A program made the translations under genes and the position numbers. From assembly GCA_009792885.1 (NCBI GenBank), contig WMCF01000024.1, positions 10,909,995 to 10,973,994 on the forward strand: DNA of 64,000 bases, written 5' to 3'. Below are positions 25,871 to 39,689 of this stretch, one piece after another. Numbering within the stretch: the stretch's first letter is position 1; every line of letters starts with the position of its first letter. The DNA comes from Eremophila alpestris peregrina. Lineage: Eukaryota; Chordata; Aves; Passeriformes; Alaudidae. Below the pieces are notes generated by a model. That model was not told the origin of the DNA, ran no database searches, and saw nothing but the letters and a program-made list of their open reading frames with translations.

Positions 25871-28197
25871 TCAATGCTCAGGCTGTACAGTTTCTGCATC
25901 CCCATTTTTCACACCACTGTTAGTTCTAATGTTACTTCCCTGCAGACATGACCTGAAAGCTAAAAATTTACCTAAAAATCATTTACTGCATATCATTTTT
26001 ACTAAGCTGAAATCAGTTCTGTAAAATTGCACAAAGCACCATATTTTAATGCATTATTTTGGCCTGATGGGCCTGGATGAATAGATGGTTTGATCTTGAG
26101 AGCAGTGTTGTCTTAAACTGAGCAGCACTGTTTCCACAAGGTCACTGGGTTAAAATTCTTCCATGCATTTTCCCATTCCAGGCTTTTTTTAAGGAGTGCT
26201 TGAGGGGTTCAGTTTGTCTGTTTGAAAAAAGCAGAGGGCTAAAGGTCTGCAGATTTTAATGAAGGTCCCCTTTTTCCTTCTAAACTTTTTGCTGCACACA
26301 CCAAGACAGTTTTTTGCTCTGTGTTTTTTTAAAAATTAGTTACTGCCCCATCAGAAATGCCTAAATGGATATTCTGCATGACGGTTTCCTTATATATGTA
26401 AAATCATTTTATTTTGTCTGAATTATCATCCCAGTTTACTTTGTAATTCCTAAGGGTTATCAGATGATCATTAAATCTTGATTTTCTGTCAGGAAGAATT
26501 AATAATCTTGACTTCTGAATGAATTTAGAAGCAATAGGGGATTGGAGTCAAATATTTGAATACCATTTCAGTGTTAAATCAGTTATTCATATTTCAACTT
26601 AGGCTTACTGGTAGATAAAAAATAAATTCAATTCATAAATCCTCTTTGCATTTGAATATTTTTTTTACCCCCACAGCTGGGTGAGGATTGCTGCTTGACT
26701 GTTCTGTGTTTAGAACATACTGTCGTACACATTCCAGCATAGAATTTTTGTAGCTGTGTGCATGAATCATATATAATGCTGTATTAAAGATCAGCTGTGT
26801 AGAAGGAAATAAGAGTTGGTTTCTGGGTGAATTGGTCAACTTTAACATAAGGAAAGCTCAAGTTAAAGGTAAGACTGATATTGTGGCACTGCCTCACTAG
26901 GAACTGCCCCTGGAGAGCCTGTGCTGCTGATTATTCTCTCTTTTGTGATTACTTTAAATGACTGTGCTTTTATTAATGAGTTATTGTTTCACTCCTCAAT
27001 CACAGGGACCTCTGAAAGAAAAATCAATGAAATTGCAAACATTTCAGAGGTGTTTGTGGTCTATTCCTTGGTTTGTGTTTTTCTGGGCTGAGTGCTTACA
27101 GAGCCACATTGTCCCACACCTTTTATTCAGGGACAGGACTGGCTGCTCTGGTGGACACAGAATGTTCACCCACCATGTGCCCTGGCTTTGTAGTTACCAG
27201 ATACATGTCACTTCATTCTCTGCTTTCTTGACTCTGTTTTTTTTATTTAACTTACCTGTGCTGCTGCACAGCATTTAATGTCTTCTCTAATGCTCTATGA
27301 AAACATTTTCCTCAGCTCTGGTATTCCCAATTAATTAATTTCTCTGCCTAGTTTTTCCTACTGTGACAGATTTCTGATCAGCTCCTCGAAATGCCATGGA
27401 TTTCTCCAATATATATTTGTGTACATCCATGCACACATCAGCAGTGTATGTATATTCCACATATTTTGGACATATTTATAGCTTTAGGCTTGGAGTCTTT
27501 ACAGTATTTTGAACCCATATGTCATCCCGTCTGTCCTTTGAAAATAAATCGAATTTCTTGATGGTATTTTGTTCTTTATTCTTTGTTTAGCCTGAGCTTG
27601 AGGACACAATATTCAGCTCTTGGTGATTTTCTGAATCTAAATCATGTTTTAGTTTCGGTAGTCCAGCTTCAAAAAGCCATGAACTAACTAATAGCAAAGA
27701 TGAATTCAGTCTGAATCAGTATTTTAAATTCTAGACCTAATGACATTATTTAATTAATTAAAAAATTAAGAGGCAGTGAATCCTTCTGTGGATAACAAGC
27801 AGGTTTACTTAAAAGCTACGGGAAAATATTTAGTGAGAAGGTCAAAATCAGTCTGGTTTGCTGTCATGATAGTTAGTTTATCTTATTCTGTTTTCCTGTT
27901 GATTATACAAGGTCTTTCTATAAAAATTAATGTTTATACTTTCTATAATAAGAGCTGTTTTTAATAATGCTTTGCTGATTAAAAAAGCTGAAAGGCTTTT
28001 TTCCCATTTTATCTCTAAGGCAAAGATCCTACCTGAACAAAAGCTTCCTTGGCAGATGCAATTTTCTGTGGTGGCTGAAAGTTATTTCACAACTCAAGCA
28101 AAATTATGATTAGGACAATTTATAACAACTAGTTTATTCTTTCCTTGAAGTTGCCCTGTAATTTATTTTGTTTCCAATTTTAGCATATGTCATAAAA
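25871..28197. other. Unique AT-rich sequence
   Basis: Short ORFs only, up to 106 codons. On the minus strand a strong donor-like 'gcacag|gtaagtt' occurs (reverse complement of about 27246-27262), but no acceptor with a clearly open frame could be paired with it. A 'taattaattaa' stretch lies near 27751. Confidence 0.45.
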
Positions 28198-28236
28198 AAG
28201 CACAAGCTTTAGCACAAGCTAAAGATGCTTGTGCTT
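28198..28236. repeat. Hairpin with 16 paired bases and a 4-nt loop
   Basis: The left arm 28198-28213 pairs with 28218-28223 (six inner pairs) and 28227-28236 (ten outer pairs). A 3-nt bulge 'gat' lies on the right and the loop is 'acaa'. The word 'gcacaagct' also occurs twice as a direct repeat in the left half, so the structure may have grown by local duplication and inversion. No known RNA class is recognised. Confidence 0.85.
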
Positions 28237-31200
28237 CATGTTTTCAGACCACACACACTTGAGAGACATCTGTCAATCACTTCAGTCCCTGCAGATCCTG
28301 TCTTTGCTATAATAAGGCCACAAAAAGTAACAAAACAACACAAAAAAAGCCACCACATCATGAAGCAGTCTGATGGGGTTATTTTCCCCCTTTGGTTTCT
28401 TTTAACGTCTGAATTTCCTTCTCTTTTTCTGTGCTGACTTTTCTCAGTTACATGTCGTTTTCTTCTCATACGCACATTCACAAATCAGTGACATCTCAAG
28501 AATTTGTCAAAACTGCTTTTCTTGGAATGTCCTTGCTTGCTGTTATAGAGCAGATTCTGTCAGCCTTGTGTTTCTTTGGTGAAGTCCATCAGCAGTCTAA
28601 TTAATCAAATTAAGCAAGGATAACTTAAGTTTTCCCAGTCTTCCACTTTCTTTCCCACTCCTTCACCACCCTTGCCCAGCTTCCTCTCTGGCTGTTGTGC
28701 TGATGATGGCAGGAGATGATCTTGAGAGCTGATTTAGGGTTCTATAAGCCTGATTATGGCTGTTGCAGTTGTGAAAATAGTATTAATAATATTTCACAGC
28801 TAATAAATTACTGGTAGTTTGGGGAATCCTAGTTCTGCCATATCTTCTGAGTCCTCAGAAAGGGGTGAAGATCCCCTATCTAATACTTTGGTTTATTTTT
28901 TCAATATATGCTGTAGCTTGTGGGCATATGTTAACTATTTTAAGAATGAAGCCAAATAATAGATGTTAATTTATTTTAATTTTGTACAGTTATTTATGAA
29001 GAAGTCTCACTGAAGAGTTCTGGCTTAAGCTTTGAACAGATTAGAAATGATAAATTGGCAAAAAAAAAAGCCCTCTCCTTTTTGAAAAATATCACTGAAA
29101 CGGAGCCTTGGCATTTAGAACTGCACAGAGCGTGGATGTAAATACTAATGACAAGCCCAAAATAACTAATGTTAATACTTATTATTTCTGAATCCCTGCC
29201 ATGTGCTTGCCAAGAACCGGTGAGTTGATGGGGTGTGAGAAATGTTTGAAAGGGCTTCTGGGATTCATCTGCTCGGAGCAGGATTAGCACCATGCTGGTG
29301 GAGTCAGCTGGGACGTGTCAGAGCAGCTCCTGAGCACCCCAGCACAGCCCTGCGCTCCTTGCTAGAATGATTTTTGATTGTTTTTGGTTTTTTTTAGCTC
29401 AGTTGAAGCTGCAGGTTTGGGCTGCTGGCTCTTGTTTTACCTCATGGCTTTGCCCAAGAAGGTTTGGCCCAGGTTTTGTGATTCACCTTCAGACAGCTGA
29501 AGGTGTTGTTAGATCCTTTCCCAGCCCTTCTCTTGACAAGAGCCAACAAGACCAAGTCCTTCAACCTCTTTCTGGTCCACAGGAGCAGTCATCTGTCTCC
29601 AGGTCACCTGAAAAAAAAAAAAAAACCAAAGCAGGACAAAACATCTTTAATAGACTGAATTTTATTCTTTTCTTACAGACAGAGCCTGTATGACCGGAAT
29701 TAATTTGGGGGTTTTGTATGAAAAGTACGTTTTGCAGAGGCAGAGGATTGGAGACATAAGAATCAATGATTTTAGTGAATTTTCTGAATATGGGCAATAT
29801 TAGTATTATAGATTAAATATAAATTCTGTAGGATAAGAATTAATGTCTGGTTCCATCAGTTGTCAATTACAGGCAGGGAGGTTTTTAATTGCATAAAGCC
29901 AGGCTGGATGATAAAGCCATTTTCAGGGAAAAAGAAGGAAAGACAGCTTAACTTGGGGCTAAACTACAAGGATTAGACCCAGCATATCCAGGGCTAAGTG
30001 ATTTGCTTAAATGCTGACTCTGTATTTGACCTGGGATTTTTAAAAGATACTTAGTGGGATTTTCAACACCACTGAGATGTACAGGAAATAATTCTGCCAG
30101 GCATCTATCACTGGGAGAAAGGGAGGAGAGTGAGAAACCTTGGTGCTCTTATACCTTCTCATGTGCTATGGTGGAAATAGAGGTGGAAATAACATTGCTG
30201 CTTCTTGTCAAGGGTTGGCTTTGGGAATTCTTGGGTGATGCAGAGATCGTGCTACTTTGCTAGGATAATCTAGACAAGATTTGAGCTTTTGGAAGGATTC
30301 CTGCTTGTGCAGAACAGCCTTCTCTGCCCCAGTCGGAATTGGTACCTCCCTTCCATCCAGTACCACTCTCAGTCTATTTCTCCATTTATCTCTTCCATAA
30401 ATTCCCCTTTCTTTCCTGAAGTGGCTGGATTGTTGAAAATCAGCTTGGGGAAAAATCAGATTGTACCTGTGGATTTAACTGCTCTGTAAGTTAACTGCTA
30501 AGTTAGCTGATGTTTTATTTACTAAAATAAGAGTGCTCTGCATTCCTTACTGGCTTCCAAATGTATTATTGGAACTTGGTGGGATGTAAATTATTTTTCT
30601 CAGTCCAAATTGGTGTGAAGACCCTCCCTTTTTTATTTTTTCTCTTTTTTAGAAACCTGAGGGGTTGTTGGTGACACAATTTAATATGCAAAACAGTCTT
30701 CTCTCTGTCATGAATCTCACCAGATAGCTCTTGGCAAACTGCAGTTAGGATAAACCTGTTAAATATCCTCACTCACATACAAAAATCATGAACCTCTCAT
30801 GGTTACTGTTGCCTTGCTTTGTTTTTGCAAGGATTCTGAAACTTTATATCACATTTCCTTATTACTCCCTAAAGTGGTGGGCACTTAGCAGCAGATTGAA
30901 GCTTTTGTACTTCATCTTGTGAAGCAGAAATAAATCACTAGAATTAAAATTACTTGAAAAAAAACATTTGATTACGAGCAAACTCAGAAGAAACTGAGAA
31001 AAAAAGTAAATCAGAAGTGTACATAGTCAAAATAATCTGTAAATGTACATAGATATTTCATAATAAAATATTGCACTGTGCTGTTAATGCCTTATTAAAG
31101 CTGAGAGATCTGGTGGTGGCAAATGAGAATGGAACATCCAAGAAAAAGTGGAAATTATGTCAGTGCTTAAAAATCTTCCTAAGGAGGAAGAATTAATATC

Positions 31201-32342
31201 TTGTGTAATAATGTATTTTCAGAAAATTTAGAATGTGCTGGAGCCATATTGCTCTGTATAATTATCCTAAACCTGACTTCTCTGTTTGAAAAATGCTTTA
31301 GGAAAAGTGCTGAAAGTGGTTCAATATTACATTTCATTGCTTTATAAAGGAAAAAAAAATTTCTTCATTTAGTCAGTTTATCAGAACTTCAGTTAATATT
31401 TGTTTTATTGGTTTTTGAGAACATTTTTAGATCTTTATCTTTCTACTCAGATTTCAGATTGCAAAGACTTTTGAAATGCTCTGAGAGAGAGTTTAAAATG
31501 CTAAAACTTACTAGATTTAGTAGTCTTAAGTGTTGTCTTTAAACTGCAAAGCCATAATCGTTTTCAGCTGCTAATCAATGTTCAAAGACCCATATATGAC
31601 CAGTAATATGGTGATAACCATTTTGACTGAGTAATTGCAAAGCTTATTAATTTCCAAACATTGTACAAGTAGTCATTTACCCATGTCAAAGAAAAATCAG
31701 AAATCCTAGATATCAGCTATTTATCACTTTTCCAGTGAAACTTTGCCTGTCAAAAGGCATAAGTTGGTGCTCCCCTAAAATGTACATTTATGTGAACATA
31801 TATAAACTTATTTTAAATTATACAGAGCATTTTTATTTAACGTCTGGAAAGTCTCTTCTGTGTCCAGTTTTGTTCATGTGGGTGAGAATGCAGCAGAAAA
31901 GGACAGATCTTTTTCAAGAGGGGAGGTTCATAGACCTTCCAGCCTGATGCAGATTTTTTTAAAGGCACCCTGCTGTACTTTTCCTGTTCAAACCCTTGAA
32001 TCATTCCCTATTTTAAGGATCTGCTATGCCCTGAAGGTGTTGTGACATTTTCTAATCCTTCCTGCTGGACTTTGAAGATATTGAGGCTCTCTCATGCTGG
32101 GCTGGACTTGAAGTGCATAAGGCTTGGGTTTAAATAAGAACTCAAAGCAAAACAAATAAAACAAATTGCAATTAGCACATTGACTCTTTTTAACTGGCAT
32201 TTGAAAAGTATTTAACTGTGTTCTTAAAAAAAAAACTAATCAAAAGGCATCTGAAATTACTTTGCATACTTAAGAGTATTTCTCGTCCTTGGATTTTTCC
32301 CTTCTGGACTGAGATATCATTTCCAGCCCTCTGCAAGCATGC
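28237..32342. other. Unique AT-rich stretch
   Basis: It holds an A15 tract at about 29611-29625 and small A runs near 29060 and 31350. The 29367-29693 plus ORF (108 codons) runs through the A15 tract as poly-lysine and is judged chance. No CR1, LTR or exon was recognised. Confidence 0.5.
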
Positions 32343-32380
32343 TGTTTTATGAAATAGTTATTGTTTTATGAAATAGTTAT
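32343..32380. repeat. Perfect 19-bp tandem duplication
   Basis: The 19-base word starting 'tgttttatgaaatagtta' is present twice with no gap and no mismatch. This points to a recent local duplication in otherwise unique DNA. Confidence 0.95.
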
Positions 32381-32508
32381 TTCCCTTAAACTGAGTCAGT
32401 AGAACTCTTGGAATATAAGTAGCAAGATTTGCATAGTTTATGAAAAAAATCTCTGTAACAAACTTTGTAGTAAACCTTTTGGAAATATTTCATCTACAGT
32501 TTGCTTTA

Positions 32509-32526
32509 CTGCTGCTGCTGCTGCTG
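32509..32526. repeat. (CTG)6 trinucleotide repeat
   Basis: Six uninterrupted CTG units lie in non-coding AT-rich DNA. This is a short microsatellite and not evidently inside a reading frame of a gene. Confidence 0.9.
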
Positions 32527-34827
32527 AGTAGGAAATTCCAAAATCACAGATGTGAATTTCAGAGAATTAAAAAAAACCCCATATTTTAAAAAGTCCTCAT
32601 CCTCACAAAAAAGTCTCTAGAGATGGCTTTCTGTATCCAAAGCCTAGAAAACTTGCAAACCAAGTTGTTAAGCTGAAATACGAGCTCTCTTTTATTTACT
32701 ATTTCAGCTTTTTGCTTTTTTGCAATATTAGGTTAGAAAATTGGAGGAATTCGCTGGTCTCTTTTTGGGGTTTTTTTCCCCATTCACGATAAGCAGCTGA
32801 TGAAACACTTTTAAGAGCATCAAAACTGTTTTGGTTTTGGTTTTGTTTGGGTTTTTTTTCCTATAAGTTTATATAATTGTTTCCTTGAGTATCCAGTGTA
32901 AAAAAAGTACTTGGACAGCAGCAGGAATTATCATCAAAGTGCAGCAAAGTCTCTCAGCCCTGTTTTACAGAGAACTCTGTCTAGAGCATCTATTTAAAGA
33001 GGCTACCAACAAAAAAGGTAACAAGTCCTTTGATCAAACGTTTAATTCAACAAAATGGGCTTTTCTGGTGCACAATGGACAAGCTGCTCTTGGCTTCCAT
33101 TGATTTGGCTTTAAAAGCAAGCCGAATCCCTTGGCTCTGGGAGTTACGAGAAAGCTCAAGGAAGGGGTGGGTGATGGTTAAAAGGCCACCATGCCCAGTG
33201 AATCACAAATAGGTGTAAACTGTTAACACACTGACTTTGTTATTTCTGAAGATGAAACTAGTTCAAGCGTGAAAAAATATTCCCTCGGATGAAATAGAAG
33301 GAGCTTGTAGTTAAAAGTGTTTATATACAGCAAAACATAATTCTAAAGGACGTTACCAGCTTAGGGCAAAACATAGCTGATGGATTAATGTGATTTTAGT
33401 GGCACTAAGGATGTATTTTCCGAATCATTTTATCCAGCAGCTAAATTTGTGTAAGTTCCTACTCTCTCCCACCCTAGAGAGAAACTCCTGACTGTTTTCT
33501 TTCACCCAAATTCATAATTGCCTGGTCTGTATGGTGAAACCAGTTTTCTTGCTGTAAACGAGATCTCTAAATGGGAACAAAACCAGAAAGAAAATGTTTA
33601 TTTTGTGGCACAAAATATTTTTTTTCAAGTCTGAAGGCATTGAAGAGGTGATGGGGGATCCTGAAGTCTCTTCCATGACAATGAAAAAGATCACCCACCA
33701 ATCCTCATCCTGATTAGCCAGGCAGGCCCGCTGTGTACAGAGGATGCTGAAGGCCAGGATTTGTCCCCAAATTCCTCCTTTTTCTGCACTCTCAGCAGTG
33801 ACCTGTTCTGAACTTGTTCTGCTCCCCCAGACACAGCAAAGCTCTCTCCGTGTTTTATCCTTCAGCCTTGCTGGAAAAGGGTGAAGAACAACTTCAATCC
33901 CAGTCTCTTCCTCAGTATCTCTGTGTGAGGTGTTGTTGCTGTTTCCTCTGCAGCCCAAGTGAATGTGAATAAATTTCTTCAACCTCTACATTCCCATGTG
34001 CTGTGGGAGCCGAAGGAGGGGTCTGGTTTAGTCCCACTGCATCTGCAGAGGAAAAGCGAAGTAAATGTCTGACTCATGATTGTTCAGGATTTGGAGCAGC
34101 ACATGAAATAACCCTCCGCAGATACAAGTAATACAGATAAATACAGATTTTGAGCTATTTAGGGATGCCTTGTTACCCTCTGCCAGCATGAACTGCTTCT
34201 ATCCTTTTATTCTTTTTATGAACATAAAGGGTCAAATTCTGCTTTCTGTGAGCACACTGGTTCTCACACTGAATCATAATGGAGTTGTCCATGCTCAGCC
34301 AAGAAAGAAATTAGACTCCTAAGTTCTTAAAAGTTATTATATTTTTACCTCAGAGCCTGCCATGTATAGACTAAATTACTTTCTTGTATGAATTATTTTA
34401 ATAAGCAACAGTTTCACATTCACATAACCTGAACATGCAAATAATATAATTTAAAAGTCACTTTCAGGATCGAGTTACTCTCAGCTGGGGAGTGCAGAGA
34501 GGTAACAGGTGGTGGTGAGATCATCCTGCCTGGCTGGATCAGGAGCTTTTCTTTCATGTTCTGTGGTAAAATGAAGATGGGCACAGAAAACCATGGCTTG
34601 TGCCAGCTGGTCATACAGGAGTGATCTAGTTTTAAGTTTTCTCATAGCATATTCAATTCCACTTAAATATTGCAAAATGCTGAATTGTAAATGTTAACCT
34701 AACCATGAATAAAAAATGCTGATATTTTATTTAATGAAAAAAAAATAATTACGGATATTCTGCCTTTATTGTATTATTTAAAATATTTCATTTTACATGT
34801 AGGCTACGAGTTATTGCAGAGTTGGTT
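32527..34827. other. Unique sequence with one long chance-like ORF
   Basis: The stretch includes the 33512-33982 minus-strand ORF, listed separately. Otherwise it has AT-rich DNA and small T runs, with no recognised repeat. Confidence 0.5.
33512..33982 (-). other. 156-codon ORF, not recognised as a gene
   Basis: This is the second-longest clean ORF in the window. It begins MKKFIHIHLG and has a mixed composition with one hydrophobic stretch near its C-terminal third (around IFFLVLF). I see no known domain, signal peptide, promoter or flanking splice pattern. Local GC content is higher than average, which makes long ORFs likelier. It could hide an exon, but the sequence alone does not support a gene. 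Confidence 0.12.
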
Positions 34828-34848
34828 TTATATATATATATTTATATA
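34828..34848. repeat. (TA)n microsatellite
   Basis: An alternating TA stretch with one interruption is followed by a few GA units. Simple repeat. Confidence 0.85.
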
Positions 34849-35187
34849 GAGAGAGACTTTTTTTCTGACATGTAAAAAGTACAGAAGACTGACTTTTGCA
34901 GGCTACAAAAAATATTGCCATTGTCTGGGTATGGAGAAAAATCAGCTTACATGAATGAATAGAAAATACCTGCTTTTCAGGAGTGTTACCCAACTGTTGT
35001 TTTGAAATAATTTCCTTTGTAGCAAAGGGAGCTTTCCCTTTTCTCACTGTCTTTGAGCTCACTGCTTTCATGTTGTGTACAGAGGACAAAGCAGCTGTGC
35101 AGGGAGATGTGGCTGCAGTGTAGGAGCTGCTGACAGAGGAAGCTGCAGTGCAGTGGGGTGATCCCAGCCAGGCAAACCTACCCACGG

Positions 35188-35525
35188 TGCCTTGGAGTGG
35201 TTCCCTAGAATAGAGGCTGGACCAGGCTAAGAGAATAAAGTGGATATTTATTACAGACCTTCAATAGGCACACCTTGGCAGTCAGAAGCCTGGCAGAGGC
35301 TACACACAAGATGGACAACAGTCACAAGATTTTTAGACAGGTGTAAGTTTGGTCCATTTACATATCAGGGGTTAATTCCCCAATTCCAGCATCAAGTAAG
35401 GAAGTCATTTCCCCCCAGTTTGCTTTCCTGCCCAATTCACTTTTGTTTATACTTTTGGGGCCTGGGGCTGTAGGGAGTCTGAAGTCCGTGGATCTCAGAC
35501 CTAGAAGGATTTTGTCTGACCAACA
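35188..35525 (-). mobile_element. Solo LTR of an endogenous retrovirus-like element, 338 bp
   Basis: Read on the minus strand it starts 'tgttggtcagac' and ends 'ccactccaaggca', so it has the TG...CA ends of an LTR. A poly(A) signal (plus-strand 'tttatt' at about 35247) lies about 60 bases from the 3' end. It aligns along its whole length to the plus-strand copy at 43652-43989, sharing 'gtaaacaaaagtga'-like, 'atgacttc', 'gaccaaacttac', 'aataaatat' and 'agcctct' blocks, and both copies are 338 bp. No internal retroviral genes adjoin it, so it is a solo LTR. No clear flanking target duplication is visible. The family is probably an avian ERVL-type LTR, but I cannot name the subfamily. Confidence 0.85.
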
Positions 35526-38500
35526 TGTGAAGACAGTTAACTACACTTTATATGGAGTTTAGAGCTATACACTAATGCAGTACAGGATTTGAAAATATAA
35601 AAGCTAAAATCTTGAGGCATCATCTTTATGCTGCTCTTTAATAAGGGAATTCTAGGGAATGGCTGGCAAGCTTCCCCTTTGACTTTCATCTGTCAGCCTT
35701 TGATTGTGACTTTGGGAAGGGATTAGTATTGACTTCGATCAGGCAGTTTGGGAGAGGAGGTGAGGAACCTCTCCCCTGACTTTGTGTGTTTTGTCAGATT
35801 GAATCCTTCTGTCTGAAGTGCCAAGTGAAGGCTGACGTCAGGCAGTGCCCTCAGCACAAGCTGGTGCTGCTCTCCCGTGACTTCCCTCTTCCCTAAAAGT
35901 CTCAGATTGGATGGGGAGGTGATGGCAATGTGGCTGGACAGAAACACACTCAGTGCAAGCTCAGCAGCCCTTGCAGCTCGTTAGTGAGAGCAGCGAGGGG
36001 CAGGGACCACTCGGGTGTCAGCCTGATTCCTTTAAGGACAGATGCAGTGGGATGAGGGATGTGAACTCCAGGGCTCCCTGTGCACTTCAAGTTCAGAATC
36101 TATTACTGTCTGTATTCCTTGTCCTGGTTTGTAACCTTGCAGTCACCTCACTTTCAAAGCAAGTACAATTTGTAGGAGTGGAAGTGTTAATAGGGGAGCT
36201 GGGAATAAGGACATTTTAAATTACATTATTGATGAAGAATACAGCATATTAGCACCAGACAGATCTGTTTAAAATGTGAATACATGTTTTTTTGCAGTGT
36301 CACATGCTCTTCCTTAGCAGGGAAGTAGTAGGGACAATTAAAACAGGGAAACACAGCTTTCACATCAGCAAATCTGTTCCCTCTGACATGAAGTGTTTCT
36401 GATAGAGGCTCTACCTTTACTTTTGGACACCTACCAACAGTGTGTATGTGTAGTCATGAAAGAAGAATCACAATCTCTGTGTCTTGAGATTTGGATTCTT
36501 TCAGTACTGAAGCAGACAGTTAATTTACTCTCTGAAATCTGTTTCACCCTGCTGATTCATAAGCTAAATCTTTCCTCTATGCAGGAGAGATTACAAATGA
36601 GAGGTTCAAGGGAAAAAATATCTGAATAAATGTATTTGTTTTGCCAAGGCTCTCTATCTCTTTTTCTTTGTTACTGTTACTTAGTCCTGACCTTGCTGAA
36701 TTTGACACATCATCTCATGTGTCTTATTCTTTTCTTTGCATTGTTTTATGAAGTACTTTCATTTGTCTCATTTGGCTTAAAACAAGTCATATGTGTTTCA
36801 CTAGTCAGAATAATTAAGTTGATCAGGTCTGGGAGCATTGGAAGGAAAATAATAGGGTCATTGAAGCATTCAGGGTCTAATGGGAACCTGAGTTCATTCA
36901 GATATCAAATCTAATAATTGCTTTACACCTGTACACACAACTCCCAGTGAGCGAGTTCACATGAAGAGTTTAGTGCTTTCAGTACTGTTCCAAGGGAGTA
37001 TTAGTTCGGTTTTTAAAGCACTAAGTTGTTTGGACTTTTTTCAACTTTGTTCTGTTTTTATATATCAGTTGTAGCTTAGCTGATTGCTTATCTTTGCACA
37101 GGGAAATATTTTCACATGACAATCTCTTATTAAAAGTAGGATATGATTAATGTATTGCAAATCAAATTTAATAGCAATCAGAAAAGTAAGAAGACTGTCA
37201 GCTGAGTTTCACTGCTATCAAACAATTTATTAGCCAATTTAAATGCACTGTATACAATTTAACAGCATTCAAAGGCTGAAACTGTCTATATGTGATTATG
37301 TGTACAGCACAGCAGAAGGATTGTAGGGATATTCATAGCCATGATTGCTCCTTGAATAAGGCAATTTCAGAAGAATAAGGTAAAAATCAGTATTACTTTG
37401 TGAGATTTTATGGGAAATGAAGCAATAATTATAACTCCTCCATTTGACTAAATCCTGTGATAAATCTCCGTGAATGCTGGTGGTGCAGGCTGTCACAAAA
37501 ATTCAAGAAAATTTTACCATAATCAAGAATAAAAAAATACTGCCTAGGAAAAGGACAGCTATTCATAGTAGGTTTCAGTAAATTCCAGCCTCAAATGCTG
37601 GTCACAGTGCTGCTTGTTATTGGAGGGGATTTGAACTGATGCAATCGTTCCTCTTCATCTTCTTTTTATTTTCCCACCTTTATAAGTTTACCTCTCAGCT
37701 GAGAATTCCAACTGAAAAAGAAATGGAAAATGGCTGTATATGTGCCTGCACTGTACCGACATGAAGGCCTATTTTTCTCTGTAATTTTAAAGGCCAATTA
37801 CCCTTGGAGGAAAGGAGAAAAATAGATTGATTTGTCTTGTAACCCCCGAGGCAGGCATGTGTTGTCTCCTGCTAAGGCTTTTCCAGTGCAGCTCTTGTGG
37901 AAGAGCTTTCACTGCACATCCCAAGTGGTGCTATTAACAAAGATAGCAAAGGCAAATTAAAATATTAAATAGATCGTGTAAAGGTTTAAGGAATCTTATC
38001 TTATTGGGCCAATTCTTTCTTTGTTTTTCGGATTGTTTTAAAATCTTAAGGCCCAGAGTAAGCAATAGTGAAATTTCCTTGAAACTGATTACTTGAAAAT
38101 AGGGTTTACAAATCCATTTTTCATCCTACAAATGCTAACCTTCAGCTCTAAATAGGGTAAGTATATTTATTTCTTTGTTGGAATGATGATACAGATGGCC
38201 AATATCCTCAGTTTGGGTTTCAGAAGTGTGACTTTTGTTGTGCTGCCACGCTGTATTGGCTGTGGTCACAGCTGGATTGCGCTGAGCTGGTAAATGTCAT
38301 CACACATGCCATTTAGCATTAAAACTTCCCACATTATTCCATTTTAAAGCATTTTTGTGTCTAGCACACAGGACACAAATAAATGGGTTTTCTACTGATG
38401 TTCTGCATTTTCCTACGACTCAAAGGCTACAATTAACAGCGCCCAGCAAGCTGGGTCTGAGTGGCAGCACAAAGATTAGACGTGGCTTTGTTCCCTTTTA

Positions 38501-39689
38501 ATCTGAGTAAAACTCTTTTGTGTCAGGGCTTAAATTCTTTAACTCTCTGTATTTTAGACCTGCTTCTGTACTACAGTGCTGCTGGGTATTAACAAATTTA
38601 TTTAGCAAGTTAAAGAGGATCCAAACAGCCACATATCTTCTCCATGAGAAATTCTTCCCACGGAGTAGTCTGGAAACCTTAAAATGAAGGTGCTGTGTGT
38701 TACCTAAATGCCTTAACAGCTTTGAAGGCACTATTTTTGAACAGAACACAACACTCCTGACTCCTGCAGATAACTCAGGAGATGTGTGTTTCTGCTTTTT
38801 TTCCGGAGGAGGAACCATTCAGCCTTCAGAGACATCCTTTTAAGTGCTGCAGTTCTCCTCAGTGCTTTTTCTTCCTCCTTATTTCTCCTTAAACCTTTTC
38901 TTCCTCCTCAATGCCTTACAGATCAATGCATCTGTAAATAGGCTAGTAACAAGGAACATATTTTTAACAAATAATGTGTTTACAATTAACGTGTTCAGCT
39001 GTGCTATCTCAATTTTAGGGGCTTTAAAAATAAAAAAAATAAAAAATAAAATAATAAAAAAAAGCAAGCACCAAAGACCTCATGGGCTTTTTTTGGCCTA
39101 AGGGTAAGTTTCTGTTTCTTGATCATAACATTTATAAACCCAGGTTATCATTCAGCTTTCACAGGAAAGTCTTGACCTAAACCAAAATAAACCAGGTTTT
39201 ATAGAATTTGACCTTACAGCTCCAGGGTTTACTTGAAATCTCGATGTTTTCTTTGAAACTGATGCTAAAATAACCTTTTCAGCTGGCATTTAACTTTGAT
39301 TGTCAAGAATTTGAGATTCTGTTTAGCAAGAAAAAAAAAACAAACCAAAATTGAGAACAGGAATGTTGATCACTCGATTTGTTCTCATTTTTGGTTACAA
39401 AAATATCAAATCCAACTGCATGTCAGATGCCCTGGTGTGATGGTTATAAAGGGCTGAGTTCAGATTTTGCCAGGCAGAGTGGTTTAAATACTTAAAGATT
39501 ATTAGAAAATATATTAATTGTACAGTTTCCCTTAACCCAGTTAGAAAAGTGTTTTATTTGCTTGTTTCATCTCTTGGCAATAAAGATCTTTTGAAAAGAG
39601 CTATTTCTGAGCCTTTTCTGCAGTGTTATTTTGGGTGTATTACTCCCATAACTGATTTTTACCTTATTGCTATTTTTTTCTCTCTATAG
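35526..39689. other. Unique AT-rich stretch
   Basis: Short ORFs only, with low-complexity A/T at 39026-39063 (A-rich with 'taaaa' steps). No CR1 was recognised. A few CpGs occur near 38247 and 38280 without forming a cluster. Confidence 0.5.

Noticed and set aside
27246..27290. Strong minus-strand donor-like site
   Set aside because: No acceptor with a clearly open frame could be paired with it.
29367..29693. 108-codon plus ORF ending beyond an A15 tract
   Set aside because: Its lysine run is only the A tract, and no domain or splice support exists.
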